Positions 35,988-45,469 of a stretch of 52,425 bases of DNA are shown one piece after another (within the stretch, counting starts at the first letter, position 1; every line of letters starts with the position of its first letter). The translations under genes were made by a program, and so were the position numbers. The notes beneath the pieces were generated by a model. The model saw nothing but the letters and a program-made list of their open reading frames with translations. It did no database searches and had not been told where the DNA came from. This DNA comes from a virus, in the IMG/VR virus record IMGVR_UViG_3300015371_000053, positions 1 through 52,425 of that record, one strand, 5' to 3'.

Positions 35988-38900
35988 CAGACTCTCCTCC
36001 CGCCCAGTGAAGGCTGGGTAAGCGCCCGAGTCCGCTCCCTGTTCCTCAGCTCAGTCAGGAACTCGTTCGGGTTGTTTGCCTGCACAGTAATCGGTCCAGT
36101 GAAGTTAGACGACCGGTCGATCTGGTAGTTGTAGTAACTGTTGCCACTGATCGCAGGCTGAGCGTGAGCAACCAGTCCTCGCTTTGCGTCCAGACCACCA
36201 CTGGTCTTCATCATCAATCCGGTCAGGAAGTCAGCCCCGTATTCGTTCAGGGGCAGCACCATCTCCGGGCCACGCTCACCCACAGTGATGTTGTGAGCCC
36301 CATCGGTGAAAATGCCACCCTGGCCGTACCAGTTGTGGTTCTGCCAGAACCTCCACGCACCAGCGGGGTCCTTGTATCGGTTCTTGATGTACCGCATTCC
36401 GTAGATGGACTGCAGCCAGGGGTCAGCGGTCTTGTGACCACCCACACCAGCCCAGGTGGAGTCCAGGAACTGGAACATGCCGTATGCAGTAGAAGTCGGG
36501 TTCTGAGCGTGGTTGTTGAAGCTCGACTCGTGCATCACGAGCTGGGAGAGCGCGTTCCACTGGTCACCCCAACCGAAGCGCTTGGCAGCAGCACGCACAG
36601 TCTGTCGGTTGTCCAGGTCACCACCAGGAGCAACTCCTACGTCGCCACCCCGAGCTGTAGTGGGAGCGCCGTACTTGTCCAGAAGTTCGTGATACTTCCT
36701 GCGAGCCAGACGGTTGATGACCTTGGAGATATCGCCTCGCGCAAGGAAGTTGACGCCTTGCATGTTCGTGGCGTCCTTCTCAGCCCTCGGGTAGTAGTCC
36801 TTGAGGATCTCCTTCAGAGTGATCCGACGCTCAGGTGAGCCACCACCGCCGCCTCCAACACCGCCGTAACCGAAGTCGCCCTTCTCACCCAGGTGGTAGA
36901 CCTGGACGAATCCAGAGTCCCTGTAGCCACGAGCGTTGGGACCGACAATCGGTCCCTCACCACCACGAGACTCGACGTTCAGACCATCCAGGGTTCCAGC
37001 CATGTGGCCTACACCACTACCGCCATAGTTCGAGGTAGAACCAATGGTGAACTGACCAGGACCCTTGACGAAGCCAGGCCAGGGGAATGTAGACGTAGCA
37101 CCCAGTCGGAAGTTCGGGTTCTTATACCCACGCAGCACGTTGGTGATCGCAGCCATGAAGCCAGAGCAGTCGTAGTAGGTAGGTCCATGCCCACCCATCA
37201 CGTACTGGTCTCCAGGAGCCATCTTGGACCGGGCGAAGTCTTTGGCCCGCTGAATCGCAGAAGCACTGAGGACACCACCAGCGGCGTACTCCATCGCTAC
37301 TACGTTCGCTGAGTCGCCCAGGACGCCTTCACCCTGGTGACGCTCCTGCTTCGGACGACCACCACGTCGAGCAGCTCGGTTCATCTCCTCTACTGCCCTG
37401 GGACCACCCACAGCCCGAGTCCACTCCGGAACCATGACTGCCTCGCCACCGGAGAGGTTGATCCTCACACCAGTGGTCTTGGACTCGAACCGATGTCCGT
37501 CTACACCAGGAGTGAAACCAGGAAGGACCGAACCAGATGCTGAATTGATCTGTGGTCCAGGCTTAGGAGTATCCCCAGGACCAGTGGTGTCTCGACTGTC
37601 ATTCACGTTGTCGAAGTTGCCGCCCCTGCTCTTCCATTTGGGAGCCTGGTACTTGAACCCGAAGATGTCAGAGAGGGTCTCCATCAGGTCAATGGCGTAG
37701 GGCGAGGTCGAGTTCTTCAGGTCTCGGAACTCAGCGATCACAGTCTGAGCCTGCTCACGAGCGTGACCAGAGAGGTTCTTGGTGGACCTACGCAGGATCT
37801 GAGCAAAGTTACCGTCGATGGTGTCAGCAGCACGAGCTAGGTCTTCAGAGGCCCGAGTCATCGTCTTCTCGTACTGATCGGCCATCCGATCCATCGAGAT
37901 CTCGAAGTCTTCGTCCTGACGACGCAGAGAGCGACGGAAGTCCTCATCCTGGCGATCCAGGCTCCGGTGGAAGTCCTGTCGCCCCTGACGCATGTTGCGG
38001 TCGAAGTCTTCTTGGGCTCGCGTGCGCTGAAGACGGTAGTTCCTCCGGAACTCCTGCCACTCAGTGGAGGACTCGTCCTTGACCAGCGCCCCAGCAGCCT
38101 TCAGGCGCTTGCTGACAGACTCGTTGAACTGCTTGATCAGCTTCGGGTCTTCAGCTACATCAGAGACCAGACGAGCCAACTGCTGAGCGTTCTTGGGGTC
38201 AGTCAGACCGAGCTGCTGGATAGCGTTGTCGCTCATCCCCATATTGCGGAGACGATCCAGATCATGTGACTGGCCCTGCATAGCCTCAAGCTGGTCTTGA
38301 GCGTTGAACAGAAGCCAGTCAGCAGACGCCGTACGCTGCACCGCGATCCGCTGGTACATGTTGTACATCTGCTGGGCCTGAGCCTCGATCATCATCTGGA
38401 CCTGGTGGTGGTGGTCCTCTTCCTGACGATGACGCTGCAGGTTGAACTCGTAGTTGGCACGACGCTGTTGGCGAGCGAAGTCGTCTTCAGCCCGACTACG
38501 CATCAACTGGTAGTCGAACTCGGCCCGGTTCCGCTGCCGGTCGAAGTCATCCTGTGCATACTCACGCTGGAGGTTGTAGTCCTCTTCAGCCCGGTCACGA
38601 GAGACGTTGAACTCTCGCTGCTGGTAGAGCAGTTGCTTGAAGTAGTTGTACTGCTCCTGGACCTGCTGCGCGTAAGCAGCCTGAGCCTGCTTTCGAGCGT
38701 CCTCACCACCGGGGCCAACGTTCGTGGCCATCTCGCCCTTGAACAGACTCGTCTGCGCACCGAACTGATCCGTGCGAGTCATGTACGGCATCCGGAAGGC
38801 CAGAGACTGCTGAAGCTGTCCCTGGGCACCAGCCATCAGATCTGCAGCAAGCTGTGGGTCTCCACCTGCTTCAGCAACCAGATCTCCCAGCATCTTGTAC

Positions 38901-41900
38901 TGCTTGCCGGGGTCCATGGTCGCTCCACGAACCCGGTGCGAGATGTCTTCGATTGCCCGAACAGAAGCGTTGGGGTCCATTGAGCCTTCGGTCAGGGCGT
39001 ACTTGACCGACTGCAGGCCCAGGATGCCGCCAGCGCCGAATACCTTGGTCGTGGCCTTCTCGATAGCCTCAGCAGCGCTCTGCTGCTCGCTACCCTCCTC
39101 CATCGGCTTGGGATTGACGATGGCGTCGTAGATCGCTCGATAGGCGTCTTCGCCCTTGAGGTCTTCATCCAGACCGTACTGACCCAGAGCCGTCTTGAGC
39201 TGCTCGTCGTCCAGAGCGTAATTACCAGTCTGCTCATCGCCCATGACCGTCTGCTTGATGAACTCATTCAGAGTTCCAGGTCGAGCGCTCTCGTTGTAAG
39301 CCTGATCGTGTTCCAGATCGACACCGAGGAGACGCTCGGCCAGACCTTCACGAAGAACACCAGTGGTCTCGATAGTCGAGTGGTAATCACCGGGCTGAGA
39401 AGACGCTACGTCGAAAGCCTTGACCAAATCCTTGGTGGTCTCGGCGGTGAACCTCATGCTCTCTTCGGCACCCTTTGTAGCCGCGAGGTAGTTGGCCTGG
39501 TCGTCAATAGCGCCGAACGCAGCATCGAACTTCTTCGAGGCAAGGGACGAACTGTACGTGTGGGTCAGCCAGTCCATCTTGCCTTTGGTACCTGGAGTGG
39601 CGATCTCTCCAGCAAGCTGAGTGATGTCCAGATCCTCTGGCCGGTTGTTGTCAGCCAAGTAGTTCAGGGTGGACTGAGCAGCACCAACACCAAACTTGGC
39701 GGTCAGATCCAGAGCAGCCTGATGGATAGCTTGAGGGTTCTGACCCAGTTGACCCCATTGAGCCTCAAGTCCAGCCCTCGCTTCAGCCAAGCTGCCTGCG
39801 TTCTTGATCCGGTCGTTGGTGTACTTGTAACCAGACGAAGTAGCGAGCTGTCGATCTTGAGGACTGACCTGAAGGGCAGCCGACATGCCGATGTTCTTCG
39901 GAGTAGTGGAGATCAGCTCCTCAGCAACCGGAGCGATCCCTGGCATGTTGTTGGCCTGGTAGTACGCATTGCTGAATCCCGACATGTCGGTCTTCTGGTA
40001 TTCCTGGTCACCAGTAGCGCCCTTGTACATCGAGTACAGAGCGAAACCACCAAGAGCAGACGCCATCAGCGGGTTGCCACCCACAAGGCCATAGGCGCTC
40101 TTGGCCAATCCGCCAGTGAACTTCGCAGCACCACCGGCAGTGGCCATCATCATCATCGTCGCGTTGCTAAGACCACGACCGAAGGCAGAGAAGCCACGAG
40201 AGGCAGTCATAGCCTGTCGCTCCAGGTTCCCCATCGCCTTGGCAGCGTTCGAGGAAGCCATGACCTCACGGTCAACCTGCGCAACCTTGTCAGCGCCAGA
40301 AGTGAGACCAGAAAGCCTGCTCTTGTTGAGCTGGTCCATGCGCTGGTTCATCTTCTGGGCGTCGTCGTACATGACGATCCGCCCCTGCTTGTCCATGAAG
40401 GCGTCCCCGCCCTTGAGCAAGCCCTGAGAAGCGAACTGGAGACGAGCAGCAGCGTTAATCCCACCGATGTTTCGATCAATAAAGCGACCGCCTGCGTCTA
40501 TTCCACGACCGAGGGTTCGGCCAGCAGCTCCGAACGATCCTCCCATCGTGGGAGAAGAGAACATCCGGAACCTGCGAGTCACATCGCTGTATCCGCCTGA
40601 TCCCTCCACCCCAGGGATACGCATGGCACCCGGAGCGTAGAAGAACTGACCACCCATCCGAGCCATCCAGCCGCCGCCCTGAAGAGCACGACCCACCATC
40701 TGGTTCGAGAAGGTGGGGGCTCCAGGAGCGACGTTTCCTGCGCGGCTCATAAACGCAGTTTGAGCACCGGCGTTGTAGAACATCCGATTGGACCAGGAAC
40801 CGCGAGGGCCAGCGATCTGCTCACCTTGGGTGCCCAGCGGAACTCGTCCTTCACCAACTCCAGGACGGACACCAGTGGCCATCATCTCTGCCCGCATTGC
40901 AGGTGTCATCGCACGCCGGGTCTCTAGGAATCCCTTGACCGGAGCAGAGCCCAAGAACATAGAGGCGGTAGCAAAGGTAGCCAGAGCCTTACTGGCCATC
41001 AGCACAGCGCCACCAAGAGCCATGAATGGTGCAGCGATCCCCGCGATCAGAGCAGCCATCTTCCCAAGAGGGGAGTCCACGAGCATCCGTACTGCCGTAC
41101 TCATCTTATCGACAGCCCAGAGGAAGATTCCGGCAGACTTCGCGAAGTTACCACCGAACGATTCGGCGGTCTTCATCAGCTCGGAACGTACCTCAGCCAG
41201 CTTGTGGGTGAGGGTGTCCAGAGCAGCTTCACTACCCCGACCCAGGGCCTTGGGGTCAGCGCTACGAGCAGCGTTGATCTCGCTGGCCATACCTCCCTGC
41301 TGGGCCATAGCGGTGACCGTACGCACGGTCTGCATACCGTCGTAGCCCATGCGGTTCAGGGTGCTGATCGCCTGCGGACCCTGACGATTGATCGCTTCGA
41401 AGATCGAGTTGATCTGCTCGGTACCACCCAGTTCCTTGAACTGCTGGGTAGTCATCCCCACGAGGTTCGCGTAGGTGTTGAGCTGTGGTGACCCACTCTG
41501 AGCTGCATAGGCGATGTCAGAGACCATCCGGGTCCACACGTTGGAGGCTCGGTAGCCGTCCTGACCAGCCTTCATGAAGGCGTTCGCAGTACCCATGATG
41601 TCGGTCTGGGTCATGTTCAGCAGACGACCGACAGGAGCGATGTTCTGGGAGAACTCCAGGATCGAGGAAGCGCTGGCACCAGAGCGCTGGCTCAGGGTAA
41701 AGAGCTGATTGTTGTACTTCTCAACGTCCCGCTGCTGTGTACCCATGGTCCGCTGGAGCTGGAACATCCCAGCAGCCAAGTTGGCTGAGGACTCACCAGT
41801 AGCGGCACCAAGCTTGACGAAGGTGTCCGTGAGCTTGGAAGCAGAAGCAGTCTGGTCACTGAGCGTCCTGACCGTCTGCACCAGTTGAGCTGCTTCAGTG

Positions 41901-42256
41901 GTAGCCAGACCATAGGCACCGCGAAGTCGATTCACTTCCTCGACGCTGTTCGCGAACATCTTCTGCTGAGACTCATGCGTCTTGGTCAGAGCAGCAGCCT
42001 GGACGTTGAGGCTGGATACCTGCTTCTCGAACGCTGCGTAGGCAACGGTCGTAGAGACCACCAGAGCGTGGTCCGCAGCGGAGATGCCCAGCATCTTTCG
42101 GCCAGCGGATTTGGTGAGGTTGCCAACCTTTGCAGACAGAGTGTCTACTGTCGCAGCGAACTGAGATGTCTGAGCAGCCGATTGCTGCATAGACTGGTCG
42201 TACTGGGAATTGTCCGCAGTGAGTACGACGTTTGCCTCAACGGGCTGCTGCGACAC
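35987..42256 (-). CDS. tape measure protein with two peptidoglycan-hydrolase domains
   Basis: 2089 aa from GTG 42256 (AAGGAGTAGGC upstream). N-terminal region is of the TP901-type tape measure (AAFEKQVSSLNVQ; MFQLQRTMGTQ), with hydrophobic stretches around 400-440 and 720-770. Two hendecad arrays lie at 38402-38599 and 37796-38026. Near the C-terminus an NlpC/P60-like domain has YYDCSGFMAAI (C1697) and GHMAGTLDG, and a lytic transglycosylase-like domain has MHESSFNNHAQNPTSTAYGM (E1910). At about 1.5 angstrom per residue the tail would be roughly 310 nm. It sets tail length and likely opens the cell wall. Confidence 0.92.
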   Translation of the reverse strand: MSQQPVEANVVLTADNSQYDQSMQQSAAQTSQFAATVDTLSAKVGNLTKSAGRKMLGISAADHALVVSTTVAYAAFEKQVSSLNVQAAALTKTHESQQKMFANSVEEVNRLRGAYGLATTEAAQLVQTVRTLSDQTASASKLTDTFVKLGAATGESSANLAAGMFQLQRTMGTQQRDVEKYNNQLFTLSQRSGASASSILEFSQNIAPVGRLLNMTQTDIMGTANAFMKAGQDGYRASNVWTRMVSDIAYAAQSGSPQLNTYANLVGMTTQQFKELGGTEQINSIFEAINRQGPQAISTLNRMGYDGMQTVRTVTAMAQQGGMASEINAARSADPKALGRGSEAALDTLTHKLAEVRSELMKTAESFGGNFAKSAGIFLWAVDKMSTAVRMLVDSPLGKMAALIAGIAAPFMALGGAVLMASKALATFATASMFLGSAPVKGFLETRRAMTPAMRAEMMATGVRPGVGEGRVPLGTQGEQIAGPRGSWSNRMFYNAGAQTAFMSRAGNVAPGAPTFSNQMVGRALQGGGWMARMGGQFFYAPGAMRIPGVEGSGGYSDVTRRFRMFSSPTMGGSFGAAGRTLGRGIDAGGRFIDRNIGGINAAARLQFASQGLLKGGDAFMDKQGRIVMYDDAQKMNQRMDQLNKSRLSGLTSGADKVAQVDREVMASSNAAKAMGNLERQAMTASRGFSAFGRGLSNATMMMMATAGGAAKFTGGLAKSAYGLVGGNPLMASALGGFALYSMYKGATGDQEYQKTDMSGFSNAYYQANNMPGIAPVAEELISTTPKNIGMSAALQVSPQDRQLATSSGYKYTNDRIKNAGSLAEARAGLEAQWGQLGQNPQAIHQAALDLTAKFGVGAAQSTLNYLADNNRPEDLDITQLAGEIATPGTKGKMDWLTHTYSSSLASKKFDAAFGAIDDQANYLAATKGAEESMRFTAETTKDLVKAFDVASSQPGDYHSTIETTGVLREGLAERLLGVDLEHDQAYNESARPGTLNEFIKQTVMGDEQTGNYALDDEQLKTALGQYGLDEDLKGEDAYRAIYDAIVNPKPMEEGSEQQSAAEAIEKATTKVFGAGGILGLQSVKYALTEGSMDPNASVRAIEDISHRVRGATMDPGKQYKMLGDLVAEAGGDPQLAADLMAGAQGQLQQSLAFRMPYMTRTDQFGAQTSLFKGEMATNVGPGGEDARKQAQAAYAQQVQEQYNYFKQLLYQQREFNVSRDRAEEDYNLQREYAQDDFDRQRNRAEFDYQLMRSRAEDDFARQQRRANYEFNLQRHRQEEDHHHQVQMMIEAQAQQMYNMYQRIAVQRTASADWLLFNAQDQLEAMQGQSHDLDRLRNMGMSDNAIQQLGLTDPKNAQQLARLVSDVAEDPKLIKQFNESVSKRLKAAGALVKDESSTEWQEFRRNYRLQRTRAQEDFDRNMRQGRQDFHRSLDRQDEDFRRSLRRQDEDFEISMDRMADQYEKTMTRASEDLARAADTIDGNFAQILRRSTKNLSGHAREQAQTVIAEFRDLKNSTSPYAIDLMETLSDIFGFKYQAPKWKSRGGNFDNVNDSRDTTGPGDTPKPGPQINSASGSVLPGFTPGVDGHRFESKTTGVRINLSGGEAVMVPEWTRAVGGPRAVEEMNRAARRGGRPKQERHQGEGVLGDSANVVAMEYAAGGVLSASAIQRAKDFARSKMAPGDQYVMGGHGPTYYDCSGFMAAITNVLRGYKNPNFRLGATSTFPWPGFVKGPGQFTIGSTSNYGGSGVGHMAGTLDGLNVESRGGEGPIVGPNARGYRDSGFVQVYHLGEKGDFGYGGVGGGGGGSPERRITLKEILKDYYPRAEKDATNMQGVNFLARGDISKVINRLARRKYHELLDKYGAPTTARGGDVGVAPGGDLDNRQTVRAAAKRFGWGDQWNALSQLVMHESSFNNHAQNPTSTAYGMFQFLDSTWAGVGGHKTADPWLQSIYGMRYIKNRYKDPAGAWRFWQNHNWYGQGGIFTDGAHNITVGERGPEMVLPLNEYGADFLTGLMMKTSGGLDAKRGLVAHAQPAISGNSYYNYQIDRSSNFTGPITVQANNPNEFLTELRNRERTRALTQPSLGGRRV

Positions 42257-42258
42257 GC

Positions 42259-42630
42259 CTACTCCTTACGCATCATCCTGGCACGCTTCATTGCCTGCAA
42301 CTTAAGCTTGGCCTTCATCATAGGCGTAGTAGGGACCAGTTTGACGTTGGTGCCAGGCAGGGATTTTGACTCGGTATCCGAGAACACCGACTTCTGGTAA
42401 CAGCCGTTACAGAACTCCTCGGTCGCCTGATATGCGTATTTGTTGTTTTCCCACTCCCAGGGAGCCGTCCCACACATAGTGCAACGAAGGGCTGCTTCCA
42501 GTTGGAAAGCCATTGCCTTGGCTCTGTCTTCTGGGAGCCAGCCCAGGAACTCCGAGTGAGGAATGCCCTTCTCATTACAGAAGGACATCTCCATGTGGAA
42601 ATTGGGGTCCGCTCTCAGACGCTTTCGCTG
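42259..42630 (-). CDS. tail assembly chaperone, frameshift extension (G-T product)
   Basis: Read only by a -1 shift at 42630-42636 in the upstream chaperone: the joined product continues QRKRLRADPNFHMEMSFCNE and then KGIPHSEFLGWLPEDRAKAM. The bases between the shift site and the internal ATG (42594) code for RLRADPNFH in the correct frame, which fits tail chaperone T-type domains and supports the frameshift over independent start. Cys pairs (CTMCG, CNGCYQ) lie near residue 40 and 65 from the ATG. The fusion is 264 aa. Confidence 0.82.
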   Translation of the reverse strand, partial: QRKRLRADPNFHMEMSFCNEKGIPHSEFLGWLPEDRAKAMAFQLEAALRCTMCGTAPWEWENNKYAYQATEEFCNGCYQKSVFSDTESKSLPGTNVKLVPTTPMMKAKLKLQAMKRARMMRKE

Positions 42631-43052
42631 AAAGGGATGTCCACACCCCGGTTGTTCAGCTCGACTGCCTTCCGGAACAGCACCATCAGGTCACCACGGG
42701 ACCATTCAGGAGAGTTCCAGATCTCCTTGGCGTCCTTCTCACTCATCTCAGGCTCCACACAGACCTTGGAGATCAAGGCGGGACCAAAGGTGTCGATATT
42801 GAAGGAGGCACCCTCGACTCGCTGATCCGCAGTAGGCGGGTGCTTCGCAACCAGCTTGTCGTAGTCCTGCGCACCAATGGCTTGGTAAGTCAGGGTCAGC
42901 TCCTGAGATTCACCCTCTTCGTCATTGAGGAAGATCGAGAAGGTTTCCTTGGCACGGATCTTCTTCTTCAGGTGATCAAGAGTTGCCTTGGGCTTGTCTG
43001 ACCCTGACTTACTCGCAGCCTTCTTGGCAGGTGCAGTAGCAGTGTTAGGCAT
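42615..43052 (-). CDS. tail assembly chaperone (G product)
   Basis: 145 aa. Lys/Ala-rich start (PAKKAASKSGSDKPKATLDH), then KETFSIFLNDEEGESQELTL, TYQAIGAQDYDKLVAKHPPT and IWNSPEWSRGDLMVLFRKAV. Position between the tail tube and tape measure genes and the slippery site near its end identify it. It acts with the frameshifted longer form to hold the tape measure during tail assembly. Confidence 0.8.
   Translation of the reverse strand: MPNTATAPAKKAASKSGSDKPKATLDHLKKKIRAKETFSIFLNDEEGESQELTLTYQAIGAQDYDKLVAKHPPTADQRVEGASFNIDTFGPALISKVCVEPEMSEKDAKEIWNSPEWSRGDLMVLFRKAVELNNRGVDIPFSESV
42630..42636 (-). promoter_or_regulatory. -1 programmed frameshift slippery site
   Basis: On the minus strand the zero frame reads ATC CCT TTC, so C CCT TTC is a perfect X-XXY-YYZ heptamer; slipping gives CCC TTT. 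The zero-frame stop is 4 codons later (TGA, 42615). Tail chaperone gene pairs generally use such a shift. Confidence 0.8.
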
Positions 43053-43098
43053 ATTTTTCCTTGGGCGGTAGGAAGTGGTTGTTCAGTTGTACTACAAA

Positions 43099-43581
43099 TT
43101 ACGACGCAACTACAGCATCCTCGTCGGGCTCCTCGTTCACGGCGCACGAAACCGTGAAGGTGAGAACGGTGTTGTTGCTCATGTTCGCCATCGACCGACT
43201 GGTCACCATAACCGGCCAGACCTCAACCTCATCGGCTGCAATCGGCAGGTTGTTGGCACCGGAACCACCGAAGCGGCTGATGATGAAGAAGCCACGAGTA
43301 CCACGCGGGAGAAGCTCCCAGGCAGCGTCGTCTTCGTCATCCCGGTAGAAGTCAGCGTCGAAGGTCGCTGCCGAGGTACCAGCGGTGCTGGTCTCGAACA
43401 GCGTGTCGAAGCTCGGCGTCGGCACCGTGTTTCCACGGGACGAAGCGTTCAGTGAGATGAGATGCGGGGTCACGTCCTCAGCCGCAGCCACCTGGGCCGC
43501 AGTAGGCGCGGCGATGTTGGTGATCGACGCAGCCGCCGCGAAACCAACCCAAGTGTTCTCATTGGGAATGAGCCTTGCCAT
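43099..43581 (-). CDS. major tail (tube) protein
   Basis: 160 aa. MARLIPNENTWVGFAAAASI; ATFDADFYRDDEDDAAWELL; RGTRGFFIISRFGG; VWPVMVTSRSMANMSNNTVL. The beta-rich middle with a 'tail tube' pattern (R-G-T-x-G-F-F ... V-W-P-V) matches major tail proteins of actinobacterial siphophages. Lies just before the chaperone genes. Confidence 0.78.
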   Translation of the reverse strand: MARLIPNENTWVGFAAAASITNIAAPTAAQVAAAEDVTPHLISLNASSRGNTVPTPSFDTLFETSTAGTSAATFDADFYRDDEDDAAWELLPRGTRGFFIISRFGGSGANNLPIAADEVEVWPVMVTSRSMANMSNNTVLTFTVSCAVNEEPDEDAVVAS

Positions 43582-43586
43582 GTCGA

Positions 43587-43796
43587 TTACTCCTCGTCGT
43601 TAGTTCCGAAAAGCTGCTGCTCCTGCTGTTCCAGCTCCTCGGCCTGCTTCTGCTCTTCCTGCTGAGCAGCCTGGGCGTCCTTATCTCCATCATCTACAAC
43701 CGTCCAGCCGCGCTTGGCCAGCCCCTTGAAGGTGTTCTGGTCAGCCTCAGCGCGAACGCCATCCTTCTCGATGACGACAGTCTTCCTCTTGCTCAT
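43587..43796 (-). CDS. small acidic Gln-rich protein, 69 aa
   Basis: MSKRKTVVIEKDGVRAEADQ, a short beta unit, then a Gln/Glu tail (EEQKQAEELEQQEQQLFG). AAAGGAGAGGAC before the ATG. It sits between the tail terminator-like and tube genes; possibly a tail assembly accessory protein. Confidence 0.65.
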   Translation of the reverse strand: MSKRKTVVIEKDGVRAEADQNTFKGLAKRGWTVVDDGDKDAQAAQQEEQKQAEELEQQEQQLFGTNDEE

Positions 43797-44248
43797 GTCC
43801 TCTCCTTTGATGTCCAGACCTCGAAGAGGTCCACTTGTGTGAAGTAATCAGGAAAGGAACCACCGATCCTGTTACTGCCGCCAATCGAGGTACAGCGGAT
43901 TTGCTGAATCCTCCATCCACCAACCGACTCACGTTCGATCCCCACGAGCTTCGTGCGGATCTTGTCAGCCAGCCAGTCCAGTTGTGCCCTACTAACACAA
44001 GCGTAGGTAACGCTATAGGGCAGTTTCCATTCACTCGCTGAAGCTCCCATCGCCCCGGTACCAGCTTGACCGGTACTGGCGGCAATCGTCATCCACGGGA
44101 TGAAGTCGGAATCATCAGCGTTTGGTTCACCCTGCCATCCGAAAGGGTCATCAGGCTGGGACTGGTCTCCTACAGGCAAGCCTGTCTCTGCCAGCTCACT
44201 GATCAGGCGGTCAGTGATCGGCCCTCGGACGATAGTGGCTACAGTCAC
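43793..44248 (-). CDS. tail terminator-like protein, 151 aa
   Basis: GTG start in a GTGA overlap (AAAGGAAGCTTC upstream). TVATIVRGPITDRLISELAE; IPWMTIAAST; WKLPYSVTYACVSRAQLDWL; FPDYFTQVDLFEVWT. Size and position between the gp10-like neck gene and the tube gene are those of siphovirus tail terminators. Assignment mainly by position. Confidence 0.6.
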   Translation of the reverse strand: MTVATIVRGPITDRLISELAETGLPVGDQSQPDDPFGWQGEPNADDSDFIPWMTIAASTGQAGTGAMGASASEWKLPYSVTYACVSRAQLDWLADKIRTKLVGIERESVGGWRIQQIRCTSIGGSNRIGGSFPDYFTQVDLFEVWTSKERT

Positions 44249-44691
44249 GAAGCTTCCTTTATGAACCGTTGTACGTGTGCTTCTGCAACCAGTCCACCAA
44301 GGGTGTCCACCCACGCCTCAAAAGCAGGGCGTACGAAGGGCTGGGGCTTAGTTCCGGGGTGATTTACCCGCTTCACGAAGATCATCCGTCCACCCACCTG
44401 GAACGCCAGAGTCTTGCCAGGACCGGCTGAAATGACGTGTGGGCTGGTCCCGAACTCCACGTACTCCGCGTAGGGGGTGTCAGGGCCGACAGTGATCGTC
44501 TTGCCCGATACACGAACCTGAATCGACTGACGCAGACGCCCAGTACGAACTGGAACCCGAGCTTCCATCTCGGTCTTCAGATAGTTCGCTGTATGGAGGA
44601 GAACCTCCTCGGTCGTGACATCAGCGTTCTTACCAGACTCCTTTAGGGCGGCAGCGAGGCTGGAGATATCTGCGCTTGCTACTCCGCTCAT
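44245..44691 (-). CDS. HK97 gp10-like neck / tail completion protein
   Basis: 148 aa. VPVRTGRLRQSIQVRV, PYAEYVEFGTSPHVIS and KPQPFVRPAFEAWV: the V-x-T-G-x-L-x-x-S-I, Y-x-x-x-V-E-F-G-T and Q-P-F-x-x-P-A signatures of the HK97 gp10 family. It sits at the head-tail joint. Ends in a GTGA overlap. Confidence 0.85.
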   Translation of the reverse strand: MSGVASADISSLAAALKESGKNADVTTEEVLLHTANYLKTEMEARVPVRTGRLRQSIQVRVSGKTITVGPDTPYAEYVEFGTSPHVISAGPGKTLAFQVGGRMIFVKRVNHPGTKPQPFVRPAFEAWVDTLGGLVAEAHVQRFIKEAS

Positions 44692-45047
44692 GGCAGTGGC
44701 TTCTTCGGTCGGGTGTACGTGTTGTCCTTGATGGCCTTACGAGACCCTTCCCGAGCCAGCCTGCCAATCGCAGCGTTACTGTGGGTCTCTGTCCACTTGG
44801 CTTCGGAAGCATCCAGATTAGACGGTAGCTTGGCACCCTTCGTAGGCTTCAGCTTGTCCCACTCAGACTTGGATCGAGCAGCTCGCTTACCGGCCTGATG
44901 CGCTCGTACTCGAAGATAGGTGTGGTCACCGCGCGACAGAGGACGGCCACCCTGGAACGTTCTGGTACCGGAGGCACCGATGACAGGAGCGATGTCCTTC
45001 AGGTACCGAGGAAGACCCTTGTGGATGATGCCGAAAGCGCTGATCAT
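44688..45047 (-). CDS. basic head-region protein with SAFG N-terminus
   Basis: 119 aa. Starts MISAFGIIHKGLPRYLKDIA, sharing the SAFG(I/V)xxH element and the following KGLP with the genes at 47111 and 45951. The rest is basic (HQAGKRAARSKSEWDKLKPT; ARKGSR-type ends). AGGGGAGGAATCG precedes the ATG. Located between the head-closure-like and gp10-like genes. Function unknown; possible capsid-associated protein. Confidence 0.65.
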   Translation of the reverse strand: MISAFGIIHKGLPRYLKDIAPVIGASGTRTFQGGRPLSRGDHTYLRVRAHQAGKRAARSKSEWDKLKPTKGAKLPSNLDASEAKWTETHSNAAIGRLAREGSRKAIKDNTYTRPKKPLP

Positions 45048-45469
45048 CGATTCCTCCCCTGGTATGTCACGTTGAACCGACGAGTGGCCCGTAGGTCTCC
45101 TGCCTTAGCTGAGGACTCGATTGCGAACCTCTTGCCCACCAGAGAGAAGTCCGTTGGAGCCTCGATAATCTGTACCTCATCATCCCGTTCCGGAACAGGA
45201 TTGGTACCCCAGGGAATAGAAAGCTGGGTGTTCTGGGTGACGACCTCATCCTCAGCAATCATGATGGGACCCCCACCGGAGACCTCCCAGATCCGGCAGG
45301 GGCCTTCGTAAATGGTGGTCTTCTGACCAGGGACGGCTGTACCAGTCTCTTGGTTAAAGGAGGGTCGCTTCACCCTCTCGATCCGACAGACCGAGTTCAT
45401 CATCCCGGTGGCACGCTCGCGTACGTACGCCAGCGCGGTAGAAGAGATGTCGGTGGGCTCGTAGACCAT
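45044..45469 (-). CDS. head closure protein (head-tail stopper)
   Basis: 141 aa. MVYEPTDISSTALAYVRERA; PGQKTTIYEGPCRIWEVSGG; TQLSIPWGTNPVPERDDEVQ; RFNVTYQGRN. I-Y-E-G-P-C-R-x-W and the following beta barrel match the SPP1 gp16-like stopper of siphophages. Start 45469 from a TGATG overlap. Confidence 0.7.
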   Translation of the reverse strand: MVYEPTDISSTALAYVRERATGMMNSVCRIERVKRPSFNQETGTAVPGQKTTIYEGPCRIWEVSGGGPIMIAEDEVVTQNTQLSIPWGTNPVPERDDEVQIIEAPTDFSLVGKRFAIESSAKAGDLRATRRFNVTYQGRNR

